Source: Fimbriimonadaceae bacterium (GTDB taxonomy: Bacteria > Armatimonadota > Fimbriimonadia > Fimbriimonadales > Fimbriimonadaceae). From it: DNA of 64,000 nt. The notes beneath the pieces are model-generated. The model was not told the origin of the DNA and did not search any database. It saw nothing but the letters and a program-made list of their open reading frames with translations. Numbering within the stretch: the stretch's first letter is position 1; each line of letters starts with the position of its first letter. Below, one piece after another: positions 1-8,056 of the stretch. The stretch is from the NCBI GenBank assembly GCA_019694835.1, contig JAIBBE010000160.1, positions 1 through 64,000 on the forward strand, in the 5' to 3' direction. A program made the position numbers and the translations under genes.

Positions 1-238
1 CAACCGAGTCCGTCCCCACTCCGCACTCGGGGGCTTGAGCCCCGTGTCGTACGGGAGGGAATTATCATTCAAAATGGAGGCAGAGAGCCTTACACTCTAA
101 GTGGGTCAACAATTGGGGACTGGTCACATTGGTGAGTTTGCTCGTGCGCGTTTCACGCCTTGGCCTTTCTGAGGGCAAGAACGGGCCCTCACCACTTTGG
201 TGTGCTTCTCTGGCCAGGCAACCGCCACCCTCATTCTC
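1..238. other. Intergenic or gene-end segment with no recognised gene
   Basis: I see no convincing gene here. A short inverted repeat around 29-43 (GGGGC-TTGA-GCCCC) could be a weak terminator. An open frame on the minus strand at 124-360 runs into the end of the next gene in another frame and has no family signature, so I treat it as chance. The true content may depend on sequence left of the window. Confidence 0.4.
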
Positions 239-703
239 TCAAGGTTGCTTATCGTGGTTGCTAGTCTTTTCGCGATTCTGCTGGTTTGGCTTTGGGTCGG
301 GGTGAATCCCAGCCTCTCTCCCGAGTACGGCGGCGAAGTCTCTCTTGACTCCAAAGTCAACCTGCTTTGACTTCAGGAATCCTTCCCTAAGGGTTTTCAG
401 AAGTTGAGCGCTCGCAGATTGATCCGAAGTTGCGAGACCTAGATTGAATGCCTTCTCCAGTTCGCCACAACTCGCCTTGGTCGCCTTCTTATACCACACA
501 TAACTGGCGTGGTCGACTGCTGGATGGTCGCCAGGCCCCAATACAACTGTGGAGTCGTACGGAGTGGATGTCATGTTTACGATCCACACTGCCGGGGTCG
601 CTTCACATGGAGAAGTCAGGACGAAGTACAGATGAGGCTCTTCAACGTCGATGTCCGAACGTATCCAGAACGTATCTCCGGCATGAAAAGACTTAGATGC
701 CAA
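239..703 (-). CDS. Candidate toxin partner of the Panacea antitoxin (PemK/MazF-like barrel?)
   Basis: A 154-aa protein encoded directly after the Panacea-domain gene and overlapping it by 11 bases, so the two are translationally linked. The start is a TTG at 703; no in-frame ATG lies near. The first 75 residues read as a small beta-barrel (GDTFWIR, then HLYFVLTSP, VWIVNMTS, a DSTVVLGPGDHP turn and SYVWYKKA), a layout resembling PemK/MazF mRNA-interferase folds. That resemblance is by eye only. The C-terminal tail is polar and probably disordered. Panacea genes characteristically sit beside unrelated small toxins, so position and size make this the likely toxin. No catalytic residue can be assigned with confidence. 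Confidence 0.6.
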   Translation of the reverse strand: MASKSFHAGDTFWIRSDIDVEEPHLYFVLTSPCEATPAVWIVNMTSTPYDSTVVLGPGDHPAVDHASYVWYKKATKASCGELEKAFNLGLATSDQSASAQLLKTLREGFLKSKQVDFGVKRDFAAVLGREAGIHPDPKPNQQNREKTSNHDKQP

Positions 704-1244
704 CTAGGTTTCTAACCCCTTCTGCCTCTGCTATGTCTGACTCCCGCTTCCTCGCGGTGGCCTCATCAAAGGCTGTCCGCAGGATATCACCGGGGGTGAT
801 CGTCAGGCTACTTCCATTGGGGTGCTTCCATTCGGGGACATTTGCGGGGTCGTGAGTCCATTCAGAGAGTTCGCCCTCCGCTTTCATGCCGAGTTCCGCG
901 TAGACCTGCTCCAGCCGAGTCTCCGTGTCTTCAGAGAGTTCCTCGTTGCCAGGATCAGCCTGCAAATAGGCGTCATAGCCTGATGTGACGATGTGATCGC
1001 ACCAATACCCGTCCTTCAGAGCCTTGCTTCCTTCCTTGATCAGGTCATACGTTCGGCTAAGAAGTGGCCCATTGTCCATCGCAACCATGCGGTCATCTGT
1101 AAACTGGGCCCCGGACTCCAACAATGACTTTCGGTCAGCCATGTACAGCAATTTGAGGAGCTTCATGTAGTTCATCTTGCCCCCTTCAAGCTGCAGCAGC
1201 ACTGCTGCGGCCTGCGTGACTGCTTTCTCTTTGAATTGTGCCAT
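693..1244 (-). CDS. Panacea-domain (SocA/DUF4065-like) antitoxin
   Basis: A 183-aa protein with the Panacea/DUF4065 signature: a helix with KLLKLLYMADR at about residues 29-39, followed by MDNGPLLSRTYDLI near 57-70. Known relatives (SocA of Caulobacter, GepA-like phage proteins, PanA antitoxins) neutralise many different small toxins and, for SocA, promote proteolysis of the toxin. Here the gene lies upstream of, and overlaps by 11 bases, a small unrelated gene that is the expected toxin. The antitoxin-first order fits a self-regulated pair. Family call is confident; that this pair works as toxin-antitoxin is inferred from architecture. Confidence 0.82.
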   Translation of the reverse strand: MAQFKEKAVTQAAAVLLQLEGGKMNYMKLLKLLYMADRKSLLESGAQFTDDRMVAMDNGPLLSRTYDLIKEGSKALKDGYWCDHIVTSGYDAYLQADPGNEELSEDTETRLEQVYAELGMKAEGELSEWTHDPANVPEWKHPNGSSLTITPGDILRTAFDEATARKRESDIAEAEGVRNLVGI

Positions 1245-1357
1245 TGGGATTTACTTCTCTCATGGTTATACCAAAACCTGGCGGTCCAACGTGATCCCAG
1301 ATGAAGCCAGAGAGATTCGAGCAGTGACTTCCGCCGTCAAGTATGATCGTAGCTTGA

Positions 1358-2101
1358 ATGGAAAGTCGCGACCCTAAGCTCGTCTCTGAAACTGCCTATG
1401 TCCGATACAGGTGCTTTCGTAGCAACACCGATACGCTTGATGGGGCATTGAGTCCGTTTTTGCCAGATCATGCCACCGAGAACGTTGTCTGCTTTTCAGA
1501 GACGCCCCCTGCGGGAGTCTACTTACTGTTTGAGAGCTTCAAGTGGTTGTTCGTCTCTTATGGAGTGGCCAAGGCACTGGGGATAACGGACGCCAGCAAG
1601 GTATTTATGAAAGCAATGGCGACTGACATGGCTCTGTTGGTGAGAGAATTGGTCTGGGATAGGGAACGGAGAACCTTCCAGGGGCTTTGGAAGCGGGCTC
1701 GACACATCTTTCTCGGCCCCGAGCTCGGCGAGGCGAATGCAGAGGGCATTCTCCGTGTCCTGGTCGAGCGAGAGGCGACTGGAGGTCAGCGAGTTTATCT
1801 CGTAATTGGACTTCCCGTACCTTCAAGGGAGACACCGGCACTCATAAGCATCGGAAGGACGGTTTCTGATAAAGATGGTTGCCTTGATCGGCTGATGCTG
1901 GCCTACCTCAGACAAGAAGCCATTCTGGTTGCGTTGGATTGGGTTAAGGCTCGATGGGCCGACCAACCGGGCATAGAGGTCAACGTTGAGTTTGGCCCCG
2001 AGGAGATAGTTTTGAATTGGCAACCGGTCGGTCAGTCTGCCGTTTTGTCGCAGAGATTCGATCTGGCCGGAAGTGCCGTCGGACAATTGGAGATCACCTA
2101 A
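1358..2101 (+). CDS. Hypothetical protein (247 aa), accessory
   Basis: I do not recognise this protein. It is 247 aa, soluble, without signal peptide or membrane segment. A CFSETPP stretch near residue 46 loosely recalls the CF(S/T)E motif of some abortive-infection-associated proteins, but that is too short to name a family. It is transcribed away from the Panacea pair and towards the RT operon, alone on its strand. Its place among toxin-antitoxin and defence-type genes suggests a phage-conflict role; that is guilt by association only. The start is an ATG at 1358 with no clear ribosome binding site. Confidence 0.5.
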   Translation: MESRDPKLVSETAYVRYRCFRSNTDTLDGALSPFLPDHATENVVCFSETPPAGVYLLFESFKWLFVSYGVAKALGITDASKVFMKAMATDMALLVRELVWDRERRTFQGLWKRARHIFLGPELGEANAEGILRVLVEREATGGQRVYLVIGLPVPSRETPALISIGRTVSDKDGCLDRLMLAYLRQEAILVALDWVKARWADQPGIEVNVEFGPEEIVLNWQPVGQSAVLSQRFDLAGSAVGQLEIT

Positions 2102-2313
2102 CGGCTACTTGGCAAGTAACATTGTCCAGCGTCAGGGGCTTCTTGAGGGTCTTCATGCGGTCAACGCGATGCTCAATTAATGCCACTTTAAGTGACCGTG
2201 CGTACGAGATCGCAGTGGAGTTCCCATCCTAGAAAGACGAATGGTGGCTCATTTCATCGGCATATGATTCTCGATAATCGCGACTATTTGGTGGTCAGCG
2301 TAGTTCGTAACTT

Positions 2314-3360
2314 CTACTGGTTCACTCGGTCGTACACCTCGTTTTGTCCTTCCGGACAGATCGCCCGAAACTTGCACCTGAGGCATGCATCTTTCTGGGG
2401 TCGAGGAGAAAACACCTTTCTGTCAACTTCATAAGTGAGCACCCCGTTGATGTCCTTCGGAGGGGGTAGCAGGGCCAGTTCGGCAGTGTGCTCCGCAAGG
2501 ATTGTTTCCCGAGCAATGTCACACGAAACCCGGCTAATCGGTTTCACCGACCAATCCGGAGCTAGAGGGAGATGTACGGCTTGAACCAGCACTTGTTCCC
2601 GATCAAGTCCCCGCGTGGTCTGAGCCCACAGGCTGTATGTCGCAAGCTGAAACACCTCCTGATGGTCGGAATGCACTCCGCTCTTCCAATCAAGGATCAC
2701 TAGTCCCCGTTCCTTGAAGTCGAGCCACATGTCGACCGCACTCCAGATGGGAACATCACCCAGTCGCCATTCCTCCGCCGAGATGTCCCAGCCTTCCCGC
2801 TCAGGGCCCCACCTTGAAGGAGATGTCCGCTTCAGCGTCTCCCAAACTCCGCTCCCGTAAAGACCCTCTAGCGAGAGCTCTACCCGAGACTGGCACTGTG
2901 CCACACGCTGTGGGTCAGGCGGTAGATCATAGTAATCTGAGATCAAAGGTTGGGCTCCCCACGGCAACGCTCTACCTCGCTTGAGCTCCCCGGCATACCA
3001 TTCGCTTTTTTCAAGGAGTCTGACCAGGGTCGATAGACCAACGTCGATAAGATCCACGGGTTCCTCTTTCCCCTGCCGAACGAAATCCAAGGCACGGTTT
3101 ACTTGCCAGTCAACCACCTGTCCTGCGAGCATCTCGTGAGTCACAAGTTGCTTCAGCAATTTGGCCTGGAGGGCCTCAGGCTCGCCCTCGGCGTAGTATG
3201 AGAACCAATGCGCACGAGGACACCCGCCAAGTGAGCGGTGGCGAGTAAATGACCAACTCAAACCCTTACTGATACCCACTGTCACTATGTTACGACGCTG
3301 AGGATCACTTTCGTTGCAAACTGCCTCGCCTACGATTCGATTCCAAATCCTGCGAATCAC
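2314..3360 (-). CDS. Cas4/AddB-like PD-(D/E)XK nuclease with predicted Fe-S cluster
   Basis: A 348-aa predicted DNA nuclease. The catalytic core reads SAVD (D210), then LVILDWKSG (D224, K226) and a following Q-bearing helix (VFQLATYSLW), the layout of RecB-type PD-(D/E)XK nucleases. One cysteine near the N terminus (C47, in GGCPRA) plus a C-terminal C326-x2-C329-x5-C335 is the arrangement that binds a 4Fe-4S cluster in Cas4 and AddB. It is the third gene of the RT-SIR2 operon, starting (GTG) 22 bases after the SIR2 gene ends. A paralogue with the same cysteine pattern sits at 18677-19642. An alternative start is the GTG for the valine near residue 26 or 28. Activity on phage DNA is inferred. 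Confidence 0.8.
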   Translation of the reverse strand: MIRRIWNRIVGEAVCNESDPQRRNIVTVGISKGLSWSFTRHRSLGGCPRAHWFSYYAEGEPEALQAKLLKQLVTHEMLAGQVVDWQVNRALDFVRQGKEEPVDLIDVGLSTLVRLLEKSEWYAGELKRGRALPWGAQPLISDYYDLPPDPQRVAQCQSRVELSLEGLYGSGVWETLKRTSPSRWGPEREGWDISAEEWRLGDVPIWSAVDMWLDFKERGLVILDWKSGVHSDHQEVFQLATYSLWAQTTRGLDREQVLVQAVHLPLAPDWSVKPISRVSCDIARETILAEHTAELALLPPPKDINGVLTYEVDRKVFSPRPQKDACLRCKFRAICPEGQNEVYDRVNQ

Positions 3361-3382
3361 TTTGCTTTAGGCCCCTCAGCCT

Positions 3383-4387
3383 CTATCGCACGTCCAGCCT
3401 CGCAATGAAATCGGATAGGGTCTCCCTTCTGGCGGATAAACGCGGAGGTCCACCGACGACACGGATATACCGGCTCAACACCTGACCATCTCCATCAGGA
3501 TCAACAACTATAACCTTTGCGTTTGGGTTTCGGGCCACGAGTGTGAGTAGTGATTGCTTTGCCATTGCGTCACCATCAGGGAGGGAGTAACCAATGATGA
3601 GAACGTCGTCTGCCTGACCAAGTGCCTTATCAAAAGTATTCCACTGGCTCCAAAGGAACTTACTCTTCTTTATTCGTTCGTGCTTGAAGAAAGATGGTTC
3701 GGCGATTATTGGACTTAACGCATTGGGACCTCCAGCTAGGTATGCGTCCCATGCCTTCTCAATTGGGCGGGCACCTTTCACAGCTCCGAACCTGAGGCTC
3801 TGTGCGGTTCCCGTCTTCGGACCCTCAAGCCAGCTGACACTGCCGTGAAGTTTGAGAAGCAGGTGTTTTGGGTTTGTACCCTCCCAACCCTTGACCCCCG
3901 GATGGCACCTGGGCAGGTTGTTGCCCTGACCTAAGGAGAGCAACGCATAGTAAAACGCTTGCTCAAATTTAGCATCCCAATTAAAGGACGCCCATGTAAC
4001 TGAGTCGTAACTCCGGTCACAGTGAATTATCAGATGATTGTAGTCCCGCGCTCCGTTGTCCCGTTTATCCATGTATACTGAACGATACACGCACCCGAGG
4101 AGTTGGCGTTGATAGTTACGGTTCTTCTTGAAGTTCAAAGGAGACTGGTTATTGTCCTCCCACAGTCTCAAGAGCGTCAATACTTCCTCCAAATTCAAGC
4201 TCCTCCGTCGCTCTGCTTCGGTGACGTTCCGTGGCCCCCAGATGTACTTCTTCAGAAAGATCTCAAAGTCCCGGCCATCTGAAGCCAGATATGCCTTAAC
4301 TGATTCATCTTCAAAAACACCAGCCAGCGATGGAAGCCCCGCGCTCACAGAAGCACCGGCACCCAGAATAACAACCACTCTCCTCAT
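3383..4387 (-). CDS. SIR2-like domain protein in RT operon
   Basis: A 334-aa SIR2-like protein. Visible motifs are the N-terminal nucleotide-binding loop GAGAS (residues 9-13), FNWD (135-138), LKLHGSVSW (about 179-187) and IIGYSLPDGD (about 264-273), in the order found in defence-associated SIR2 proteins that hydrolyse NAD+ (for example in Thoeris, DSR and SIR2-pAgo systems). I chose the ATG at 4387 because it overlaps the TGA of the upstream RT gene as ATGA, a typical coupled start; a start 10 codons upstream (4417) is possible. No second domain is evident. Likely role: the effector that depletes NAD+ when the system is triggered (inference). Confidence 0.82.
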   Translation of the reverse strand: MRRVVVILGAGASVSAGLPSLAGVFEDESVKAYLASDGRDFEIFLKKYIWGPRNVTEAERRRSLNLEEVLTLLRLWEDNNQSPLNFKKNRNYQRQLLGCVYRSVYMDKRDNGARDYNHLIIHCDRSYDSVTWASFNWDAKFEQAFYYALLSLGQGNNLPRCHPGVKGWEGTNPKHLLLKLHGSVSWLEGPKTGTAQSLRFGAVKGARPIEKAWDAYLAGGPNALSPIIAEPSFFKHERIKKSKFLWSQWNTFDKALGQADDVLIIGYSLPDGDAMAKQSLLTLVARNPNAKVIVVDPDGDGQVLSRYIRVVGGPPRLSARRETLSDFIARLDVR

Positions 4388-5568
4388 GGCAGACCCCTCA
4401 GGAATCCTGGTGGCCACTTATTGGAGAACAGCCGGAGCCCCTTGCTAAGGCGATTACGATCAAGCCCTCGATTCTGAAGAGCATCACCGATCAATGCTCC
4501 GAAGTTCATGAAGTCATCTTGCGTGAAATCGCAGTGCCTCATGGAAATAAAGAAACCAAGTAGGTAACTAGACAAATCGCTAATAACACCAGCATCAGAT
4601 CGTCCTGGCAGCTCATCAACTATTGCAAATACCCACGCTCGAATTGTGTTCAACCTCTCCTTCGTCGGTCGCACCACTCCGTCAGGATCAACCGAGTGCC
4701 CTAGGAACTCAATTACTTCGTCAGGAGCAATTATGGATGTCTTTTGCTCACTCAAATTAAGACTGTACTCATTAGACAAGGTCTCCTGTATTATTGCTTT
4801 CACACTGGATGCATCTTGGAAACTGTCACAGATCACGAGAATGTCATCCACATAGCGGATCATGTTGATATTGCGTGACCTTACATTTGAGTCAAATGAT
4901 GAGAGATATGTGCACGCCAACAAGGGCGAGAGCGTACAACCCTGTGGTACACCACAATTGTCCGCAAGGTCCCCTTCCTTGATCCACTGGTGATCTATCC
5001 TTCTTTCCGCCTCGACTACTGCCCGTACGAGGCCGCAGAACCTCTCATCTGGAATAAGGCTCCGAACAATCGCGTTTAGTTTCTTGCGATCAACTGAGTC
5101 AAAGAACGCTTCAATATCCGTCTTGAAAAAGTATGGACGCCTATCTCGTGCCGTTGATACAACCGAGACCGCTTCTGCAATGCCTCGGCGAGGATGGAGT
5201 CCCCCCCGTCGAAAGGTGCAGTGGCAGACTGATGGAACAACAATAGGTTCAACAAATGGCCACAGAGTTTCGAGCATGGACCTCTGTACTACCCGCTGAC
5301 GCACCGGAAACACTGATATCAGTCGCTCTCGTGCGCCACGGACGCGCTTTGGGACACGGGTTGTGAACGAGCTGAAGTGAACAGTCCCAAACTTAGAATA
5401 GTCTTCGACTATTCCTGCAATGATACGAAGCTTGTCCTTTTTGAGCCTGCGGACCCGCATCCGCATCTGTTCTCGCTGACGAACTCCCAGGGTCGGCGGA
5501 CACCGCATGCCCGCGATCACCTCGTCGAACGCCTTACATAGTCGTTCGACCCCAAACACTTCGTCCAT
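4384..5568 (-). CDS. Reverse transcriptase, first gene of RT-SIR2-nuclease operon
   Basis: A 394-aa RNA-directed DNA polymerase. Motif A is FKTDIEAFFDSVD (catalytic D151), motif B is GVPQGCTLSPLLA, motif C is MIRYVDDILVI (YVDD at 239-242), followed by a motif D/E region NLSEQKTSI and FLGHSV. The motif B differs from the QGAPTSP of most retron RTs and is closer to group II intron and defence-associated (DRT/Abi) RTs; no maturase or HNH domain follows. The frame stays open upstream to 5988, but those 140 residues are low-complexity and unlike an RT, so I start at the ATG at 5568. The stop overlaps the SIR2 start (ATGA). A hairpin-rich leader lies just upstream. Confidence 0.85.
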   Translation of the reverse strand: MDEVFGVERLCKAFDEVIAGMRCPPTLGVRQREQMRMRVRRLKKDKLRIIAGIVEDYSKFGTVHFSSFTTRVPKRVRGARERLISVFPVRQRVVQRSMLETLWPFVEPIVVPSVCHCTFRRGGLHPRRGIAEAVSVVSTARDRRPYFFKTDIEAFFDSVDRKKLNAIVRSLIPDERFCGLVRAVVEAERRIDHQWIKEGDLADNCGVPQGCTLSPLLACTYLSSFDSNVRSRNINMIRYVDDILVICDSFQDASSVKAIIQETLSNEYSLNLSEQKTSIIAPDEVIEFLGHSVDPDGVVRPTKERLNTIRAWVFAIVDELPGRSDAGVISDLSSYLLGFFISMRHCDFTQDDFMNFGALIGDALQNRGLDRNRLSKGLRLFSNKWPPGFLRGLP

Positions 5569-5900
5569 CACGACACACACTTTTAAGGCCGCAAACCGCC
5601 TATTGAAGACCTGGGCGCCGGCTGGAGTGCGGCTTACGCGTGTCGAACAGACCGACCCGCCATACGTTCGTGCCAAGGGTGCGATGGCCGCGCGGCTAAC
5701 CCCGCGCGGCCCGAAGGCGTTGGAGGTCACTTGCCGTGTGTTTTCGATACCAGAGGCATATATCGTGGCGACGCGACCGACGGTGCCCATTGCTTCGGAG
5801 CGGCCCACGATCCCTGGTCCCGGGCGTCCGTTCTCAGGGTCCCTGTTTCCAGGAGCCCGATGATACCCAACTGGCGTCCTGGGGTGAGATTTCGTTGTAC
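5569..5900 (-). ncRNA. Candidate structured leader or non-coding RNA upstream of the RT gene
   Basis: About 330 bases upstream of the RT start lack a credible gene and contain a perfect 10-bp hairpin (GGCCGCGCGG at 5686-5695 with its complement at 5702-5711, 6-base loop), plus further GC-rich partial repeats at about 5806-5860 (CCCTGGTCCCGGG and related stretches). Retrons and several DRT systems encode their RNA template in this position. No promoter or exact ends can be assigned, and I did not find the flanking a1/a2 repeats expected of a retron. The coordinates are approximate. Confidence 0.35.
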
Positions 5901-5909
5901 AAGTGCCAT

Positions 5910-6164
5910 ATGGACACCAATATCTCGGAGCACAACTTGCCAGATCAGGACCCAATGATGCAGCTGATGAGGACTGCCGGTCTAGCATTTGCGGAGGCCT
6001 TCCGCCTTGAAAAGCTGGGCAGGATTGAACTAGCCGAGGACTGCTTCGCCATTGGAAGCATGCTTCATATCATCGCATTGAGCACCTTGGTGTCGGGGGA
6101 GACCAAAATGCCGCATGGCATTCCTATTTGTTGCTACGGCCTTGAACCGACCATTTACTCCTAA
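5910..6164 (+). CDS. Small hypothetical protein, possible first half of a frameshifted gene
   Basis: An 84-aa frame beginning MDTNISEHNLPDQDPMMQ, with a helical alanine-rich middle (AGLAFAEAFRLEKLG, then GSMLHIIALSTLV). It is divergent from the RT gene. The next plus-strand frame (6115-6513) starts inside it in another phase, so the two may be coupled genes or one gene broken by a frameshift. No family recognised. Confidence 0.35.
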   Translation: MDTNISEHNLPDQDPMMQLMRTAGLAFAEAFRLEKLGRIELAEDCFAIGSMLHIIALSTLVSGETKMPHGIPICCYGLEPTIYS

Positions 6165-6513
6165 GGCGGGGCAGCCGGTATGTACCCACGGTGTCTTCGT
6201 ACAGGATGTTAGTGGTAGGCGAAACTGGACGTCGTTCCACACGTCGGAGTTTGATGCGATGGCTTGCGCCTACGCCATGACCCAATTCAGCAAGTGGCTG
6301 GGTTCGTCGGCATCGGGTCAGGTTGTCCCTGCACCTTTGGTTCAGACAAACTCAGGCATGGCCGACCCACACTCGGGTTCGGAGGAGCTCCTCAAACAGC
6401 TTTCTGAAAAGACTTTGCGCCTGACTGGCCTAACTGAAGAACTGAAGACAGAACTCGCCAAGCAACTGCGTGCCCTCCCATGGTTCAGACCACCGCTGGA
6501 CGACGTCGAGTGA
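6115..6513 (+). CDS. Hypothetical protein (132 aa)
   Basis: A 132-aa unrecognised protein with a globular beginning (TPKAGQPVCTHGVFVQDVSG) and a charged helical C terminus (EELLKQLSEKTLRLTGLTEELKTEL cut short here by a proline-rich end), which could be a coiled coil. It overlaps the preceding frame by 50 bases. The natural-looking amino-acid composition supports real coding, but start and relation to the upstream frame are uncertain. Confidence 0.45.
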   Translation: MAFLFVATALNRPFTPKAGQPVCTHGVFVQDVSGRRNWTSFHTSEFDAMACAYAMTQFSKWLGSSASGQVVPAPLVQTNSGMADPHSGSEELLKQLSEKTLRLTGLTEELKTELAKQLRALPWFRPPLDDVE

Positions 6514-6808
6514 CTACCGGACAGGGAGCACCTTTCTTCGTCGAGCTTAGCCCCGGGTGAGGTTGACGGCTCGTCCTGCATTTGACAACGCGCAAAGAGT
6601 ATCCGCAACGCGTAGTTCAGCGAAAGTCATCGGAAGGGACCATGGTATCCGTGCCTGTCGCGCCCGCCGAGCCCGTATCAGATCGCTCCATAACGTGCGC
6701 AAATAAGCGCATGGTCAAAAACGTAACGGTCCGCCCAGTTCATCTCGTGTATAGTGCGGTAAGCGTAGTCCGGACCGCATTTTTATTGGGTCCTGGGAGG
6801 ATGATGGC

Positions 6809-8056
6809 ATGGGTGCTTGCTTTAGCCGGTGTATGTACGTTGTGGGCCTGACAGCTTTGGTTGTCGGTGCGGGGGCGGATCTGGCTGTCGCCCCATCCCA
6901 TCCGGGTCTGGCTGAATGGCGCGATGCAGGTCCCGGCGCGAACACTCAAGGGAGCGGAACGATCACGAGTGCAGGCACCACGGTTACTGGAAACCAGCAC
7001 GTCTTAAGGGTAGAGATCAAGGTTCTTTTCTCCGGCCTACCTGAAGGGTACGAGGTCTATGTCGGTACACAGAGTCACGGCGTTGATGCTCAACACGTCA
7101 CGGCCTACTCAATCGCAATTCCTGCTCATGCGACCTTAGGGACGAGTGGCGGTGGCTTCAACATGCTGGCCGCCAAAATCACCTCTCCAACTACCAGGTC
7201 ACCGTTCCTCTTCCACATCAACAACCCACTGAGCGCCGTCGCGAGCAGCCTTACCGTGCCCGTGTTCTATGCAGTGAAAAACACTTCGACGAACGTCTGG
7301 GCCTTCGCCAAGCAGAGTTACTCCATTGTCCGCCTGAACTGTAACGATGCGGCGATCGACACCAGGCTCACCTTCGGTGACCCTAACGTGGCTGGCGAAG
7401 TGGTACCCGACCCCAACGCCTCGGCCGGTTACGTCAAATTTGGGCCGTGGCAGTACAAGGGCGGTCTCTTCGTCGGCAATATGCCTTGGGTGGTGAACCA
7501 AGACCGGTCCGGGAAGTCCCGGATTCAGTTCTACTATGATGAGGGTTCGACGCCGACCGTGCGCACTTTGACGGTGTTTCACCGCAACGCAAGTTATGAC
7601 CGAGGTACATGCCCGACCCTTGGAGCATTCCTACCGCGATCCAACGATTCCAACCTGTTCTCCGGTCAGAGCCTCAGTCAGCGCGAGTCGGGCCTTAGTT
7701 GGGGGAACCGCTGGGACATCAACCCGCGCCCCGTTGGTGAGACGGCCACCAACGAGTGGGATGAAGAGGCGATCTCGACGGTCTCGACCTACCTCAACGA
7801 CGACTTTGCAAACTACCCGCTGCAAAAGTATCAGGAAAATGGTGATCTGATTGCCGGAGCGGGAACCTACGCCGCTGGCCGGGTCTGCTTAGCGGTCGCT
7901 GAGGAGTCCACGATGACGGGTTCTTCACCGCTGGGCTGGCGGTACTTCGCCAGCCGCGAGTTTGAAGACATTTTCTCGGAGGGAATCTACACTGACTGCA
8001 GACCTCGCGTGTGGGGGCTGACGCCGGGAACTCTGTCGGATTTCGTGACGCCATGA
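6809..8056 (+). CDS. Secreted hypothetical protein, first gene of the Rhs operon
   Basis: A 415-aa exported protein. Residues 1-27 look like a signal peptide (hydrophobic stretch VVGLTALVVGAGADLAVA). The body is rich in beta-strand and small residues (Gly, Ser, Thr, Asn) and has no recognised domain. The ATG at 6809 has GGGAGG 8 bases upstream; ATGs at 6801 and 6804 are in other frames. Its stop overlaps the next start (ATGA at 8053), so it is co-translated with the TPR-C39 peptidase and the large Rhs protein. Likely a surface or periplasmic accessory of the Rhs system; function unknown. Confidence 0.7.
   Translation: MGACFSRCMYVVGLTALVVGAGADLAVAPSHPGLAEWRDAGPGANTQGSGTITSAGTTVTGNQHVLRVEIKVLFSGLPEGYEVYVGTQSHGVDAQHVTAYSIAIPAHATLGTSGGGFNMLAAKITSPTTRSPFLFHINNPLSAVASSLTVPVFYAVKNTSTNVWAFAKQSYSIVRLNCNDAAIDTRLTFGDPNVAGEVVPDPNASAGYVKFGPWQYKGGLFVGNMPWVVNQDRSGKSRIQFYYDEGSTPTVRTLTVFHRNASYDRGTCPTLGAFLPRSNDSNLFSGQSLSQRESGLSWGNRWDINPRPVGETATNEWDEEAISTVSTYLNDDFANYPLQKYQENGDLIAGAGTYAAGRVCLAVAEESTMTGSSPLGWRYFASREFEDIFSEGIYTDCRPRVWGLTPGTLSDFVTP

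Noticed and set aside
61..120. tRNA-like stretch (TACACTCTAAGTGGG)
   Set aside because: No cloverleaf and no T-loop consensus (GTTCGA) could be found around it.
4384..5900. Classic retron
   Set aside because: Motif B is VPQGCTLSPL, not the retron QGAPTSP form, and no a1/a2 flanking repeats were found; a retron-like RNA is possible but not supported.
5569..5988. N-terminal extension of the RT reading frame by 140 codons
   Set aside because: The extra residues are low-complexity, rich in Pro/Gly/Arg/Thr and unlike any RT; the region is hairpin-rich and better explained as a leader or RNA gene.
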